From NCBI GenBank assembly GCA_030672445.1, contig DAOVGK010000036.1, forward strand, positions 1-8,609: a DNA stretch of 8,609 bases, read 5' to 3'. This DNA is from Candidatus Aerophobota bacterium. GTDB taxonomy: Bacteria; Aerophobota; Aerophobia; Aerophobales; AE-B3A. A program made the position numbers and the translations under genes. This document shows, piece after piece, positions 1-6,461 of the stretch. The number at the start of each line of letters is the position of its first letter. The stretch's first letter is position 1. Below the pieces are notes generated by a model. That model searched no databases. It was given only the letters and a program-made list of their open reading frames with translations, and had not been told where the DNA came from.

Positions 1-192
1 GGTTTTTTAGTCCCTGAAAAGGATGCTGATGGACTGGTAAATCGACTCGACTACCTTATAGCCCATCCAGAAATTTGGGACGATTTAGGAAGGGAAGGGC
101 GAAAGGTTGTGGAGGAGAAGTTCAATTTATTTAAACAGGTGAGAAGGCTTGAGGCGATCTACCAGAGCCTTATCGATAAGCACTTTAGATGA
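1..192 (+). CDS. Glycosyltransferase family 4-like protein, C-terminal fragment (5' end outside window)
   Basis: Reading frame 1 is open from the first base to the TGA at 190-192 and encodes 63 residues. It begins GFLVPEKDADGLVNRL, continues with HPEIWDDLGREGRK, and ends in a helix with FNLFKQVRRLEAIYQSL. This is the usual end of a GT-B fold family 4 glycosyltransferase: the 'G.LVP..D...L...I..L...P......G..GR..V...F.W......L...Y' pattern that follows the nucleotide-sugar binding site. Such enzymes move a sugar from a nucleotide donor to a lipid-linked or glycan acceptor at the cytoplasmic face of the membrane. The catalytic centre lies upstream of the window, so donor and acceptor cannot be named. 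The stop overlaps the next gene's start in ATGA (189-192), which points to one operon. The family call is fairly safe; the specific function is unknown. Confidence 0.8.
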   Translation, partial: GFLVPEKDADGLVNRLDYLIAHPEIWDDLGREGRKVVEEKFNLFKQVRRLEAIYQSLIDKHFR

Positions 193-1109
193 TGAAGGTA
201 AGCATAGTCATTCCCACCCATAATCAAAAGGAGATACTGGCTAAAACTCTTGATTATTTGATCCTGCAGGATTACCCGAAGGATCAATACGAGATTGTCA
301 TCGTTGACGATGGCTCAACCGATGGCACCCAAGAGATGGTTAAGTCCAAGATGGGGTCTGGGGCTAGCTTGAGATACTTATATCAAAAACAATGTGGTCC
401 ACACTTTGCCCGTAACTTGGGAATAGAAAAGGCTTGGGGTGAGATAATAATTTTTGTTGATTCAGACATTTTTACTCCCCAGAATTTTATTACCGAACAT
501 GTGAAATTTCATCAAAAGTTTAGCGACGTTGTGGTTAGCGGTCCCACAGTTAGAACTGATAATTTAGATAATGTATTTGACGACAGAGATAGAAGAAAAG
601 TTAAAAAATGGCTCTTTGATTTTTCAGGTCCTTCGTTTATTACTTCGAATCTGTCGGTGAAGAGAAAATTTTTAATTTTGGCAGGAGGTTTTGATGAGGA
701 ATTTACCGGATTTGGATGGCATGACTGGGAATTGGGATTAAGACTTAAAAAACTGGGCCTTAAGGCAAAGAGGAATATTAATGCTATTGTCTATCACTAT
801 AAGAAAAAAATTAGTTTGTCTGATCTGCCCTCTTTATGTGAAAAGAAAAGAGAGCAAGGGAGAAACGCTGTTCTATACTACAAAAAACACCCTGGTTTAA
901 CCATAAAATTTGGTATAAGGCCGCAAAGTCTTATCTTTGATAAACTAATTGGATGGATAGACAAAGACCTTGGAGAAAGGCTAATTTTGCTTGCCGCCAA
1001 GAAGGGTAGCCGGTGGTGGCTGAACTTACTTATAAAATGGAAACTGCTTCATGCCTATGCTCAGGGTCTAAGAGATGGTATGAGAAAATATAAAGTGAGG
1101 CTGTTTTGA
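189..1109 (+). CDS. Family 2 glycosyltransferase, paralogue 1 of 3
   Basis: 306 residues, soluble, GT-A fold. The N-terminal nucleotide-binding strand is VSIVIPTHN (residues 4-12). The DDGS motif with D40-D41 is expected to contact the nucleoside, and D91-S92-D93 is the metal-binding DxD. A GGFDEEF segment leads into GWHDWELG (residues 176-182), whose Asp179/Glu181 region supplies the likely catalytic base and matches the C-terminal galactosyltransferase-type motif. The C-terminal 70 or so residues are basic and helical, which could favour membrane contact. The enzyme should transfer a sugar from a nucleotide donor to a growing lipid-linked glycan; the sugar cannot be read from sequence. The start lies in the ATGA overlap with the preceding gene. 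A second ATG follows at 192. No good Shine-Dalgarno sequence precedes either, so translation probably relies on coupling to the upstream gene. Confidence 0.9.
   Translation: MMKVSIVIPTHNQKEILAKTLDYLILQDYPKDQYEIVIVDDGSTDGTQEMVKSKMGSGASLRYLYQKQCGPHFARNLGIEKAWGEIIIFVDSDIFTPQNFITEHVKFHQKFSDVVVSGPTVRTDNLDNVFDDRDRRKVKKWLFDFSGPSFITSNLSVKRKFLILAGGFDEEFTGFGWHDWELGLRLKKLGLKAKRNINAIVYHYKKKISLSDLPSLCEKKREQGRNAVLYYKKHPGLTIKFGIRPQSLIFDKLIGWIDKDLGERLILLAAKKGSRWWLNLLIKWKLLHAYAQGLRDGMRKYKVRLF
1097..1100 (+). promoter_or_regulatory. Ribosome binding site (GAGG) for the second glycosyltransferase
   Basis: GAGG, within GTGAGG, lies 8 bases before the ATG at 1109 and inside the 3' end of the preceding gene. The frame could also open at TTG 1106, only 5 bases from the GAGG. 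The spacing and the stronger codon favour ATG 1109, which also aligns with the second Met of paralogue 1 and the start of paralogue 3. Confidence 0.6.
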
Positions 1110-1996
1110 TGAAGGTGAGTATAGTCATTGCTACCTGTAATAGAAAGGACATACTAGAAAAGTCCCTTGAGTGTTTATTTCGTCAGGGTTACCCCAAGGA
1201 TCAATACGAGATCATCATCGTTGACGATGGCTCAAGTGATGGCACTCAGGAGATGGTGAAAGGGAAAAACCCTTCCTGCATCCTAAAATATTTAAAGCAC
1301 AAAGAAAGACGAGGACCGAGTAAAGCTAAAAATCTTGGAATTAACCATGCCCAAGGCAAGGTGATAATTTTTGTTGACGATGATGTTTTTTGCCCTCCTC
1401 AATTTGTCAGGGAACACATGAGATATCATAAAAAATACGACAATGTAATAGTTGATGGTCCTGCAATAAATACAGATAGAATTGACAATCTATTTAATGA
1501 TAAGAAAAAGAGATTTCTTGCTTTTCTTGATTTCTTTGGGGCGACTTTTGTCACCTCCAATACTTCCTGCAAGAGGACTAGTTTAATTAAAGCGGGTGGG
1601 TTCGATGAAGAATTTGGCAAGAAATTTGGCTGGCAAGATAGAGAACTGGGCTTTCGGCTCAGGAAAATGGGAGTAAGGAGGAAAAAGAATAGAAGGGCCT
1701 ATGTTTTTCATTTTAAGCAAAAAGGGTCTTTAGATGATTTTGGCCAACTTCTTAAGAAAGAAAAGGAAAGAGGAATAAATGCAGTGATTTTTTACCGTAA
1801 ACATCCGCTGAAGAAGATCAGGCGTCAGGTGAGATTCCGTTACCTCTGGTATGATAGGTTGATTCCTTTTAAGAAATTGATGGATAAGGATATAGAGGTT
1901 TTTCACCAGCGGCCATTTTTGACCAAATTCTACCTTATCCATGCCTATGCTGAGGGTCTAAAAGAAGGACTAGCGAAGCAGAAATTGAGGATGTGA
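1109..1996 (+). CDS. Family 2 glycosyltransferase, paralogue 2 of 3
   Basis: 295 residues from ATG 1109, which overlaps the preceding TGA by one base; a TTG start at 1106 would add one residue. It has the same architecture as its neighbours: VSIVIATCN near residue 3, the DDGS pair D39-D40, and a fully acidic DDD (residues 90-92) as the metal site where paralogues 1 and 3 have DSD. GWQDRELG (174-181) carries the presumed catalytic acidic residues. The N-terminal third is very close to paralogue 1 even at DNA level, and the ends are also alike (HAYAQGLRDG versus HAYAEGLKEG), which shows descent by duplication. The segment around residue 205 (SLDDFGQLLKKEKERG) differs from the SLSDLPSLCEK shared by paralogues 1 and 3. 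Probable role: adding one sugar in the same glycan pathway, with acceptor or donor specificity different from its copies. Exact substrates cannot be inferred. Confidence 0.9.
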   Translation: MKVSIVIATCNRKDILEKSLECLFRQGYPKDQYEIIIVDDGSSDGTQEMVKGKNPSCILKYLKHKERRGPSKAKNLGINHAQGKVIIFVDDDVFCPPQFVREHMRYHKKYDNVIVDGPAINTDRIDNLFNDKKKRFLAFLDFFGATFVTSNTSCKRTSLIKAGGFDEEFGKKFGWQDRELGFRLRKMGVRRKKNRRAYVFHFKQKGSLDDFGQLLKKEKERGINAVIFYRKHPLKKIRRQVRFRYLWYDRLIPFKKLMDKDIEVFHQRPFLTKFYLIHAYAEGLKEGLAKQKLRM

Positions 1997-1999
1997 ACG

Positions 2000-2887
2000 A
2001 TGGTTGAGGTAAGTGTTATCCTCCCTACCTATAATCGGTGCTGGATCCTGAAAAAATCACTAGAGGCGTTGTTTAATCAGAGTTACCCCAAGGATAAATA
2101 TGAGATAATCCTCATTGATGATGGCTCGACCGATGATACCAGAACTATGATAGAGTCTTTCTCTCCTTCTTGCAAATTGAAATATTTGAGAAATGAGAAA
2201 AGGATGGGCGTACAGAAGACACGAAATAGAGGAATAAGAAAGGCACAGGGCAAATATATCATCTTTACTGACAGCGATGTAGTAGTCGTGCCCGATTTCG
2301 TTAAACAGCACATGAATTATCACAAAAAATACCCGGATGTTATAGTTAATGGTGAATTAATTCGGGTGTTCAGTTTTAAACAAATAGGGAAAAAGAGAAA
2401 AGGTGTCTTTGACTTTTCTCTTTCACCATTTGATACCGCCAACGTATCGGTAGCCAGAAAACATCTCTTAAAAGTGGGGGGGTTTGATGAGGATCTATTA
2501 GCCTATGGCTGGGGGGATCCAGAATTAGGCTATAGGTTAAGAAAAGCAGGGCTAAAATGCAAAAAAAATCGGCATGCTCTGGGATATCATTTTAAGAAAA
2601 ACAGCCTCTCTGATTTACCTTCTCTTTGTGAAAAGGAGAAAATGCGGGGGGCAAGTGGAGCTCTGTATTACCGCAAACACCCCCACCTTAGTGTGAGACT
2701 TGCCACCCGATGCAACCCCCTATTTCTCTTGGCCTTTATAGGTGAATGGATAGACAAGAATAAAAAGGGTAGAGAAATTCTGGTCTTTGCTGAAAGACAC
2801 CGTCCAAATTGGCTGTTTAGTTCGCTGGTGAAATTAATAACCTCTCATTATTACCTTAAGGGTTGGCGTGAAGGTATGAAATGCTAA
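2000..2887 (+). CDS. Family 2 glycosyltransferase, paralogue 3 of 3
   Basis: 295 residues. ATG 2000 is 3 bases after the previous stop and has GAGG at 1987-1990 with a 9-base spacer. The GT-A features are VSVILPTYN (4-12), DDGS with D40-D41, FTDSD with the metal-binding D91-S92-D93, GGFDEDL, and GWGDPELG (170-177). It is the most diverged of the three at the N-terminus. The region after residue 120 is several residues shorter than in the others: the acidic NLDNVFDDRD-like stretch of paralogue 1 is replaced by a short basic FKQIGKKRK. It shares SLSDLPSLCEK and YYRKHP with paralogue 1. It is a cytoplasmic or membrane-associated sugar transferase in the same glycan pathway; the donor is unknown. 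Its last 7 bases overlap the start of the membrane ligase gene. Confidence 0.9.
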   Translation: MVEVSVILPTYNRCWILKKSLEALFNQSYPKDKYEIILIDDGSTDDTRTMIESFSPSCKLKYLRNEKRMGVQKTRNRGIRKAQGKYIIFTDSDVVVVPDFVKQHMNYHKKYPDVIVNGELIRVFSFKQIGKKRKGVFDFSLSPFDTANVSVARKHLLKVGGFDEDLLAYGWGDPELGYRLRKAGLKCKKNRHALGYHFKKNSLSDLPSLCEKEKMRGASGALYYRKHPHLSVRLATRCNPLFLLAFIGEWIDKNKKGREILVFAERHRPNWLFSSLVKLITSHYYLKGWREGMKC

Positions 2888-4578
2888 GTGGCGAAAAACT
2901 TGATAAAGCAATGGATAAGTCTATTTTCTTTTTTATATTTTTCTTACCTTTTTTGTCTCCGGCTAGCTATGTGGCTCTATTGGTGGCATTAATCCTCTGG
3001 TTCCGCAAGGAAAATTTAAGGAGGGTTTTGAATTTTAAACCCAGGATTTTTGGATGGGCTCTTTGGGGTTTCATCTTCGCAGTAGGGCTTTCCGTAATTT
3101 TCTCTGTTGATAAAATCTTAAGTTCTGGTGCTTTCGCACTTTTCATTTTTTATCCTCTATCCTGTATTCTTATAGCTGGTAATGTGAGAAATGAGGACAG
3201 AGCAGAGAAAATATTGAGAGTAGCTATCCTCTCGGGATTAGTAATTACTGCTTTTGGAATAGTTCAATATCTGGCTGGAATTGAGTTGGATTATAAAATC
3301 GGTTTTTTAACCATCGGCTTACATGCAAAAGAAGGTCTTGGCTCAACTTTGGGCAATCCTAACAAGTTTGCCAAATACTTGGACCTTATTCTTCCCCTTT
3401 CTTTTGTTTCCTTACTGGTTCAAAAAGAGCTAAAAAGAAAAATCCTGCCAGGAATTCTCCTCATTCTAGGCCTTGTCTGTTTAGCATTAACCAGGTCTTT
3501 AGGAGGGATGGCGGCAGTTTTTGCGGTAATAATGGTAATTCTTCTTATCAAGAACTGGAAAGTTTTTCTCATTGTTATGACGGGTCTTTTTATTTTTGCT
3601 TTCTTTAATTATGGGTGGATAATCAAGACCATCCCTAAATATGGTAGTCCCAGCCGTAGAGTTTACACCTGGAAAGAGATAGTACCTCGCATATTCAAGG
3701 GCTATCCACTGGTTGGATCGGGATTGGGTACCTATAAGTTGGTATCCTGGAGAGAGAGTCCCGGGAGAGAATGGATTGTTGACACCATGAATTCTTATGA
3801 AGGGACAAGATGCATACAGGCTACCGTGGCCTGGAGCTGGCTCTGGCAGGATGTGCCGGTAAAAGCTGAAAGATATTATACTTTAAGTGCATATGTAAGG
3901 TCTGATATAGTCTCTTCGGAAAAGATAGAAGATGGAAATACCTTCCTTACTCTGGAGTGTCTAAATGATAAGAACAAGGTTATAGCGAGAGAGTGGGGAG
4001 TTGTTAATGCCGGCTCTTCCTGGGGATTAAAAAAGACACAAGTTTATACTCCTCCTGGTACACTAAATATGAGGATAAAACTGGCTAAAAGGCAGGGGGA
4101 GGGAAGCGTCTGGTTTGATGATCTTAGACTGATAGAGTCATCCTCCCGCATTTCAAAAGGGAAAAGAGAAAAGACAATATTAGATGCAGAGAAAATGATG
4201 CCTAACCCGGGTTTTGAGCTGGTTAACGAATCAGGCAGACCACAATTCTGGAGGGAAACTCCTGGTCGATCGACCGTTCTTACCGCTCATAGTCTCTACT
4301 TCGATTATCTCTGTGAATTAGGTATAGTAGGATTAGCATCACTTTTGTTAGTTATAGTCATTTTTTTACATAGCTGTATAAGATATTTACGAAGACACTC
4401 TTTTCTTGCCGCCGGTGGCATAATTGCTGGCTGCACTTTTTCCATCCTGGCTGCTTTAATTCATGGAACGGTAGAGACTTTCCTTGACATTTTTCCGGTG
4501 GGACTATTGTTCTGGGTGATAATAGGTCTGGGAATGGGACTTTTGAGGGTCCATTCCTCTCGCCAGGAAAAAGCTTGA
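2881..4578 (+). CDS. O-antigen ligase/polymerase-like membrane protein (Wzy_C/WaaL superfamily) with an inserted CBM-like domain
   Basis: 565 residues, longer than the usual 400-450 of this superfamily. Hydrophobic segments cover about residues 14-41, 57-76, 83-100, 113-133, 163-182, 188-204, 208-247 and, after a large loop, 479-498 and 513-553. Family signatures are GSTLGNPN (154-161), LTRSLGG (203-209), R260...W264 at the loop start, GYPLVGSGLGTY (274-285), and H470 in TAHSLYFDYLCELGIVGL. These correspond to the conserved Arg and His region of the catalytic periplasmic loop. Such proteins transfer lipid-linked glycans to an acceptor (WaaL, PglL) or polymerise them (Wzy); sequence alone does not separate these. 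Between G283 and H470 lies an insertion resembling a CBM4/9 jelly roll, described separately. ATG 2881 overlaps the previous gene by 7 bases, with GAAGG at 2870-2874 as ribosome binding site. The frame is intact. The family call is strong; the exact reaction is not resolved. Confidence 0.85.
   Translation: MLSGEKLDKAMDKSIFFFIFFLPFLSPASYVALLVALILWFRKENLRRVLNFKPRIFGWALWGFIFAVGLSVIFSVDKILSSGAFALFIFYPLSCILIAGNVRNEDRAEKILRVAILSGLVITAFGIVQYLAGIELDYKIGFLTIGLHAKEGLGSTLGNPNKFAKYLDLILPLSFVSLLVQKELKRKILPGILLILGLVCLALTRSLGGMAAVFAVIMVILLIKNWKVFLIVMTGLFIFAFFNYGWIIKTIPKYGSPSRRVYTWKEIVPRIFKGYPLVGSGLGTYKLVSWRESPGREWIVDTMNSYEGTRCIQATVAWSWLWQDVPVKAERYYTLSAYVRSDIVSSEKIEDGNTFLTLECLNDKNKVIAREWGVVNAGSSWGLKKTQVYTPPGTLNMRIKLAKRQGEGSVWFDDLRLIESSSRISKGKREKTILDAEKMMPNPGFELVNESGRPQFWRETPGRSTVLTAHSLYFDYLCELGIVGLASLLLVIVIFLHSCIRYLRRHSFLAAGGIIAGCTFSILAALIHGTVETFLDIFPVGLLFWVIIGLGMGLLRVHSSRQEKA
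3748..4269 (+). other. Inserted carbohydrate-binding-like domain, apparently circularly permuted
   Basis: Residues about 290-463 of the ligase-like protein. The order seen is WRESPGREW (290-298), SYEGTRCIQ (305-313), a WLWQDVPVKAERYYTLSAYVRSD stretch in two parts (WLWQDVPV, then YYTLSAYVRSD), a TLECLND strand, SSWGLKKTQVYTPPG, VWFDDLRLIE (410-419), and only then NPGFELVNESGRPQFWRETPGR (from N442 to R463). In CBM4/9-type domains, N-G-F-E...G-x-P-x-x-W forms the first strand, the 'G..s..l' and 'Q.v.v..g..Y.lsa.v' strands follow, and 'v.fDd..l' is the last strand. Here the first strand is at the end. The motif WRE(S/T)PGR occurs at both ends. The domain sits in the extracytoplasmic catalytic loop, so a role in holding the glycan donor or acceptor is a reasonable inference. 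Confidence 0.6.
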
Positions 4579-4589
4579 AGGTTTTTAAA

Positions 4590-4595
4590 GAGGGG
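4590..4595 (+). promoter_or_regulatory. Probable ribosome binding site (GAGGGG) of the LpxB-like gene
   Basis: GAGGGG lies in the 28-base gap after the ligase gene, 11 bases before ATG 4607. The spacing is slightly long but this is the only purine-rich tract available. This is the widest gap in the left block, so coupling to the upstream gene is looser here. Confidence 0.5.
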
Positions 4596-4606
4596 TATAC
4601 TGTCTG

Positions 4607-5824
4607 ATGGAGAAAAAAAGGATTCTTTTTCTTTCTAATGGGTATGCTGAGGATTTGATTGCAGCAGCCATAATTGAAAAACTTGTCAATGAAGTGCCCC
4701 GGATAGAAATTAAAGCTCTGCCTCTGGTGGGAGAGGGCAGGGCTTATGAGCCACTGGGGATATTAATTCTCGGGCCTCGTAAAATAACACCCAGTGGCGG
4801 CTTTGTAGGGGTTAATCCGCTTTATTTAGCCAGGGATATAATTTCAGGCTGGCTGGGATGGTTTAAAGAGGAGATAGATGTTTTGAGAGGCGAGCGAGAC
4901 CTTGTTGACCTGGTCGTATGTGTAGGTGATGTCTTTCTAATTTTGCTTTCTTCCCTTTTTGTCAAAAAACCCATAATTTTTCTCCCTACGGCAAAATCAG
5001 ATTATGCTAAAGGACTAAAGCAGCATTACGGAATAGAAAAGTGGTTGATCAAAAGGAGTTGTCATCTGGTTCTTCCCCGAGATGAACTCACAACCCGCTC
5101 CCTTCAAGATTTTGGGGTTAGAGCTACCTATGTGGGGAATGTAATGATGGACTGTTTAAAGATGACCGGTGAGGATTTTGGGATAGAAAAAGATGCATAT
5201 GTGGTCGGGATTCTTCCTGGTAGTAAAAGGGATGCTTATGGTAATTTTCCCATTATTTTAGATGCGGTGATCTCAATTGAGAAAAGAGTTTCTTTTTCAG
5301 GCAGAGTTTATTTTTTCCTTGCCTTACCGGCCTCCCTTAGTTTAGAAAAACTGGCCTCAGTAGCTTCCAGAGAGGGTGAATGGAAGATAACTAAGATTAG
5401 CTCCTCTCGACAAGAAAGTGGCCTAATTGCCCATTTGGTCTTCCCTCAGGGGCCGATTATTAAAATAATTGGCGGCAAATTTGCTGACCTACTGAGTCAC
5501 TCACAGGTAATTATTGGTCTATCAGGCATGGGTAACGAGCAGGCGGTCGGTCTGGGAAAACCGGTGGTGAGTTTCCCCGGGAGGGGTCCCCAAGTTACGG
5601 AGAAGTTTTTACGCATCCAGCGAACTCTTTTAGGAGGAGCTATCTCTATAGTGGATAGAAACGGGGAGGCAGTAGCTGATAAGGTTTGTTCACTTCTTCT
5701 GAAGAATCCCAGAGAGTTAAAGGAAATGGTAAAAATTGGCCAGGAAAGAATGGGAGGCTTTAGAGCAGCAGAGCGAGTTGCCAGACTCATAAAAAAGGAA
5801 ATATTGGCCAGGAGACTCCCTTAA
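4607..5824 (+). CDS. Lipid-A-disaccharide synthase-related protein (LpxB-like, GT-B fold)
   Basis: 405 residues, soluble, with the two-domain GT-B layout. N-terminal domain: ILFLSNGYAEDLIAAAI (6-22), close to the SNG.GEDL.A opening of the LpxB-related family (TIGR03492 type), then VVCVGDVFLI and IFLPTAKSDY. A linker carries LVLPRDELTTRSL and YVGNVMMD. C-terminal nucleotide-sugar domain: GILPGSKRDAY (201-211), the counterpart of LpxB's LLPGSR, and GMGNEQAVGLGKPVVSFPG (307-325), the counterpart of the UDP-sugar site. True LpxB joins UDP-diacylglucosamine to lipid X. This related family occurs in organisms with and without lipid A and has, to my knowledge, no settled reaction. Its place behind glycosyltransferases and a glycan ligase suggests glycolipid or surface glycan synthesis. 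The final TAA overlaps the stop of the convergent ATPase gene. The family call is strong; the substrate is unknown. Confidence 0.82.
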   Translation: MEKKRILFLSNGYAEDLIAAAIIEKLVNEVPRIEIKALPLVGEGRAYEPLGILILGPRKITPSGGFVGVNPLYLARDIISGWLGWFKEEIDVLRGERDLVDLVVCVGDVFLILLSSLFVKKPIIFLPTAKSDYAKGLKQHYGIEKWLIKRSCHLVLPRDELTTRSLQDFGVRATYVGNVMMDCLKMTGEDFGIEKDAYVVGILPGSKRDAYGNFPIILDAVISIEKRVSFSGRVYFFLALPASLSLEKLASVASREGEWKITKISSSRQESGLIAHLVFPQGPIIKIIGGKFADLLSHSQVIIGLSGMGNEQAVGLGKPVVSFPGRGPQVTEKFLRIQRTLLGGAISIVDRNGEAVADKVCSLLLKNPRELKEMVKIGQERMGGFRAAERVARLIKKEILARRLP

Positions 5825-6450
5825 AAAGCTGAACTTCTTTCCATCATTTCCTTTATCTTCATAAGGTTAATGATATGTGCTCTTTCTCGTTCTTCAAGCT
5901 TCATAGTTATGTGCTTTACCGTCTGTTCTACCCTGGGGATGAAGATATACTCGAGGGCATTTACCCTTCTTCTAGTTCGCTCTATTTCTTTAGCCAGCCT
6001 CTCAACCTCATTCTCCTTCTCAGCCAGATGAAGCAGCGAGGGAACAAGATCCAAAAACGATGTCAAAGCAAGATCTAGCTTCCAGTTAGTTCCATAAAAA
6101 CCATAAGACAAGGGTTCTCCCTCGGCTATTAATTGGTATTGAGGAGCTTTCATAAGGGTATAACCTGAGATTTCCACATCTATTCGCATCTCTGTCCACA
6201 TAAGAGCTTCTTCTATCTCCTTTTCGGAGCTGAGCATCTTGGCCATCTGAAAATCGGCATAAATCCTTTCTAATTCTTGCCTAACCGTACCTTGCAGTTC
6301 CCGTACTTCTTTAACCAGGGGAAGGAACTTTTGGATTAACTCATCTCTTTTGTCTTCTAAAAGGTCATGGGCTCTTCGACCCATGACTAGCCTTTGTCTC
6401 TGTTTTAGAAGCTCCATCCGGGTGGGATTGACCGGCAGAATTTCAGGCAA
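5821..6450 (-). CDS. atpD: V/A-type ATP synthase subunit D (central stalk)
   Basis: 209 residues, a normal length. Subunit D is the long coiled-coil axle of the rotary ATPase: it turns inside the A3B3 head and joins it, through F and C, to the membrane ring. Diagnostic features are the N-terminal NPTRMELLKQRQRL with RAHDLLEDKRDELI (residues 8-39), a central ISGYTLMKAPQYQL-to-YGFYGTN region, and the C-terminal RRRVNALEYIFIPRVEQTV followed by KLEERERAHIINLMKIKE. Both ends are heptad-rich helices, as expected. The start is TTG at 6450, supported by GAGG 7 bases upstream and by the position of the PTR motif. The first ATG (6417) would remove part of that conserved start. It is the third and last gene of the A-B-D run. 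The name ntpD is also used; atpD here means the V-type gene, not F-type beta. Confidence 0.93.
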   Translation of the reverse strand: MPEILPVNPTRMELLKQRQRLVMGRRAHDLLEDKRDELIQKFLPLVKEVRELQGTVRQELERIYADFQMAKMLSSEKEIEEALMWTEMRIDVEISGYTLMKAPQYQLIAEGEPLSYGFYGTNWKLDLALTSFLDLVPSLLHLAEKENEVERLAKEIERTRRRVNALEYIFIPRVEQTVKHITMKLEERERAHIINLMKIKEMMERSSAF

Positions 6451-6457
6451 GTTAGAA

Positions 6458-6461
6458 CCTC
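6458..6461 (-). promoter_or_regulatory. Ribosome binding site (GAGG) deciding the TTG start of subunit D
   Basis: On the - strand GTGAGG precedes TTG 6450 with 7 bases between GAGG and the start codon. It overlaps the TGA stop of subunit B (6460-6462), so ribosomes finishing B can re-initiate on D. Confidence 0.6.

Larger units (their letters stand above)
189..2887 (+). repeat. Tandem array of three paralogous glycosyltransferase genes
   Basis: Three head-to-tail genes of 295-306 codons share motif order and much sequence. The clearest DNA-level repeat is 275-344 against 1192-1261: by eye about 60 of 70 bases agree, including a 17-base run ending GAGAT and a 20-base run covering the DDGS codons. 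The corresponding part of the third gene (from about 2085) is recognisable but more diverged. The array therefore arose by duplication, with the first two copies more recently separated, or homogenised, at their 5' ends. Confidence 0.8.

Noticed and set aside
2060..2323. Open frames of 76 and 87 codons on the - strand opposite the third glycosyltransferase
   Set aside because: Two overlapping frames opposite a conserved GT-A domain, with no recognisable domain: shadows of the real gene.
2881..4578. The ligase gene as a misassembled or frameshifted fusion of two genes
   Set aside because: The frame is continuous, transmembrane segments and Wzy_C motifs are present on both sides of the insertion in the right order, and the repeated border motifs differ at synonymous sites.
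4575..4601. Possible sigma70 promoter (TTGAAG, 15 bases, TATACT) before the LpxB-like gene
   Set aside because: The spacer is short, the -35 is weak, and the start site would fall on or next to ATG 4607, leaving no room for the GAGGGG ribosome binding site. It is more likely chance in AT-rich DNA.
5497..5790. 97-codon open frame on the - strand opposite the LpxB-like gene
   Set aside because: It lies wholly inside a well-supported gene, has no recognisable domain, and has a composition expected from an antisense shadow.
5811..5819. Inverted repeat GGAGACTCC near the convergent junction as a terminator
   Set aside because: The arms are 4 bases with a 1-base centre, which cannot form a stable hairpin, and no T-run follows on either strand.
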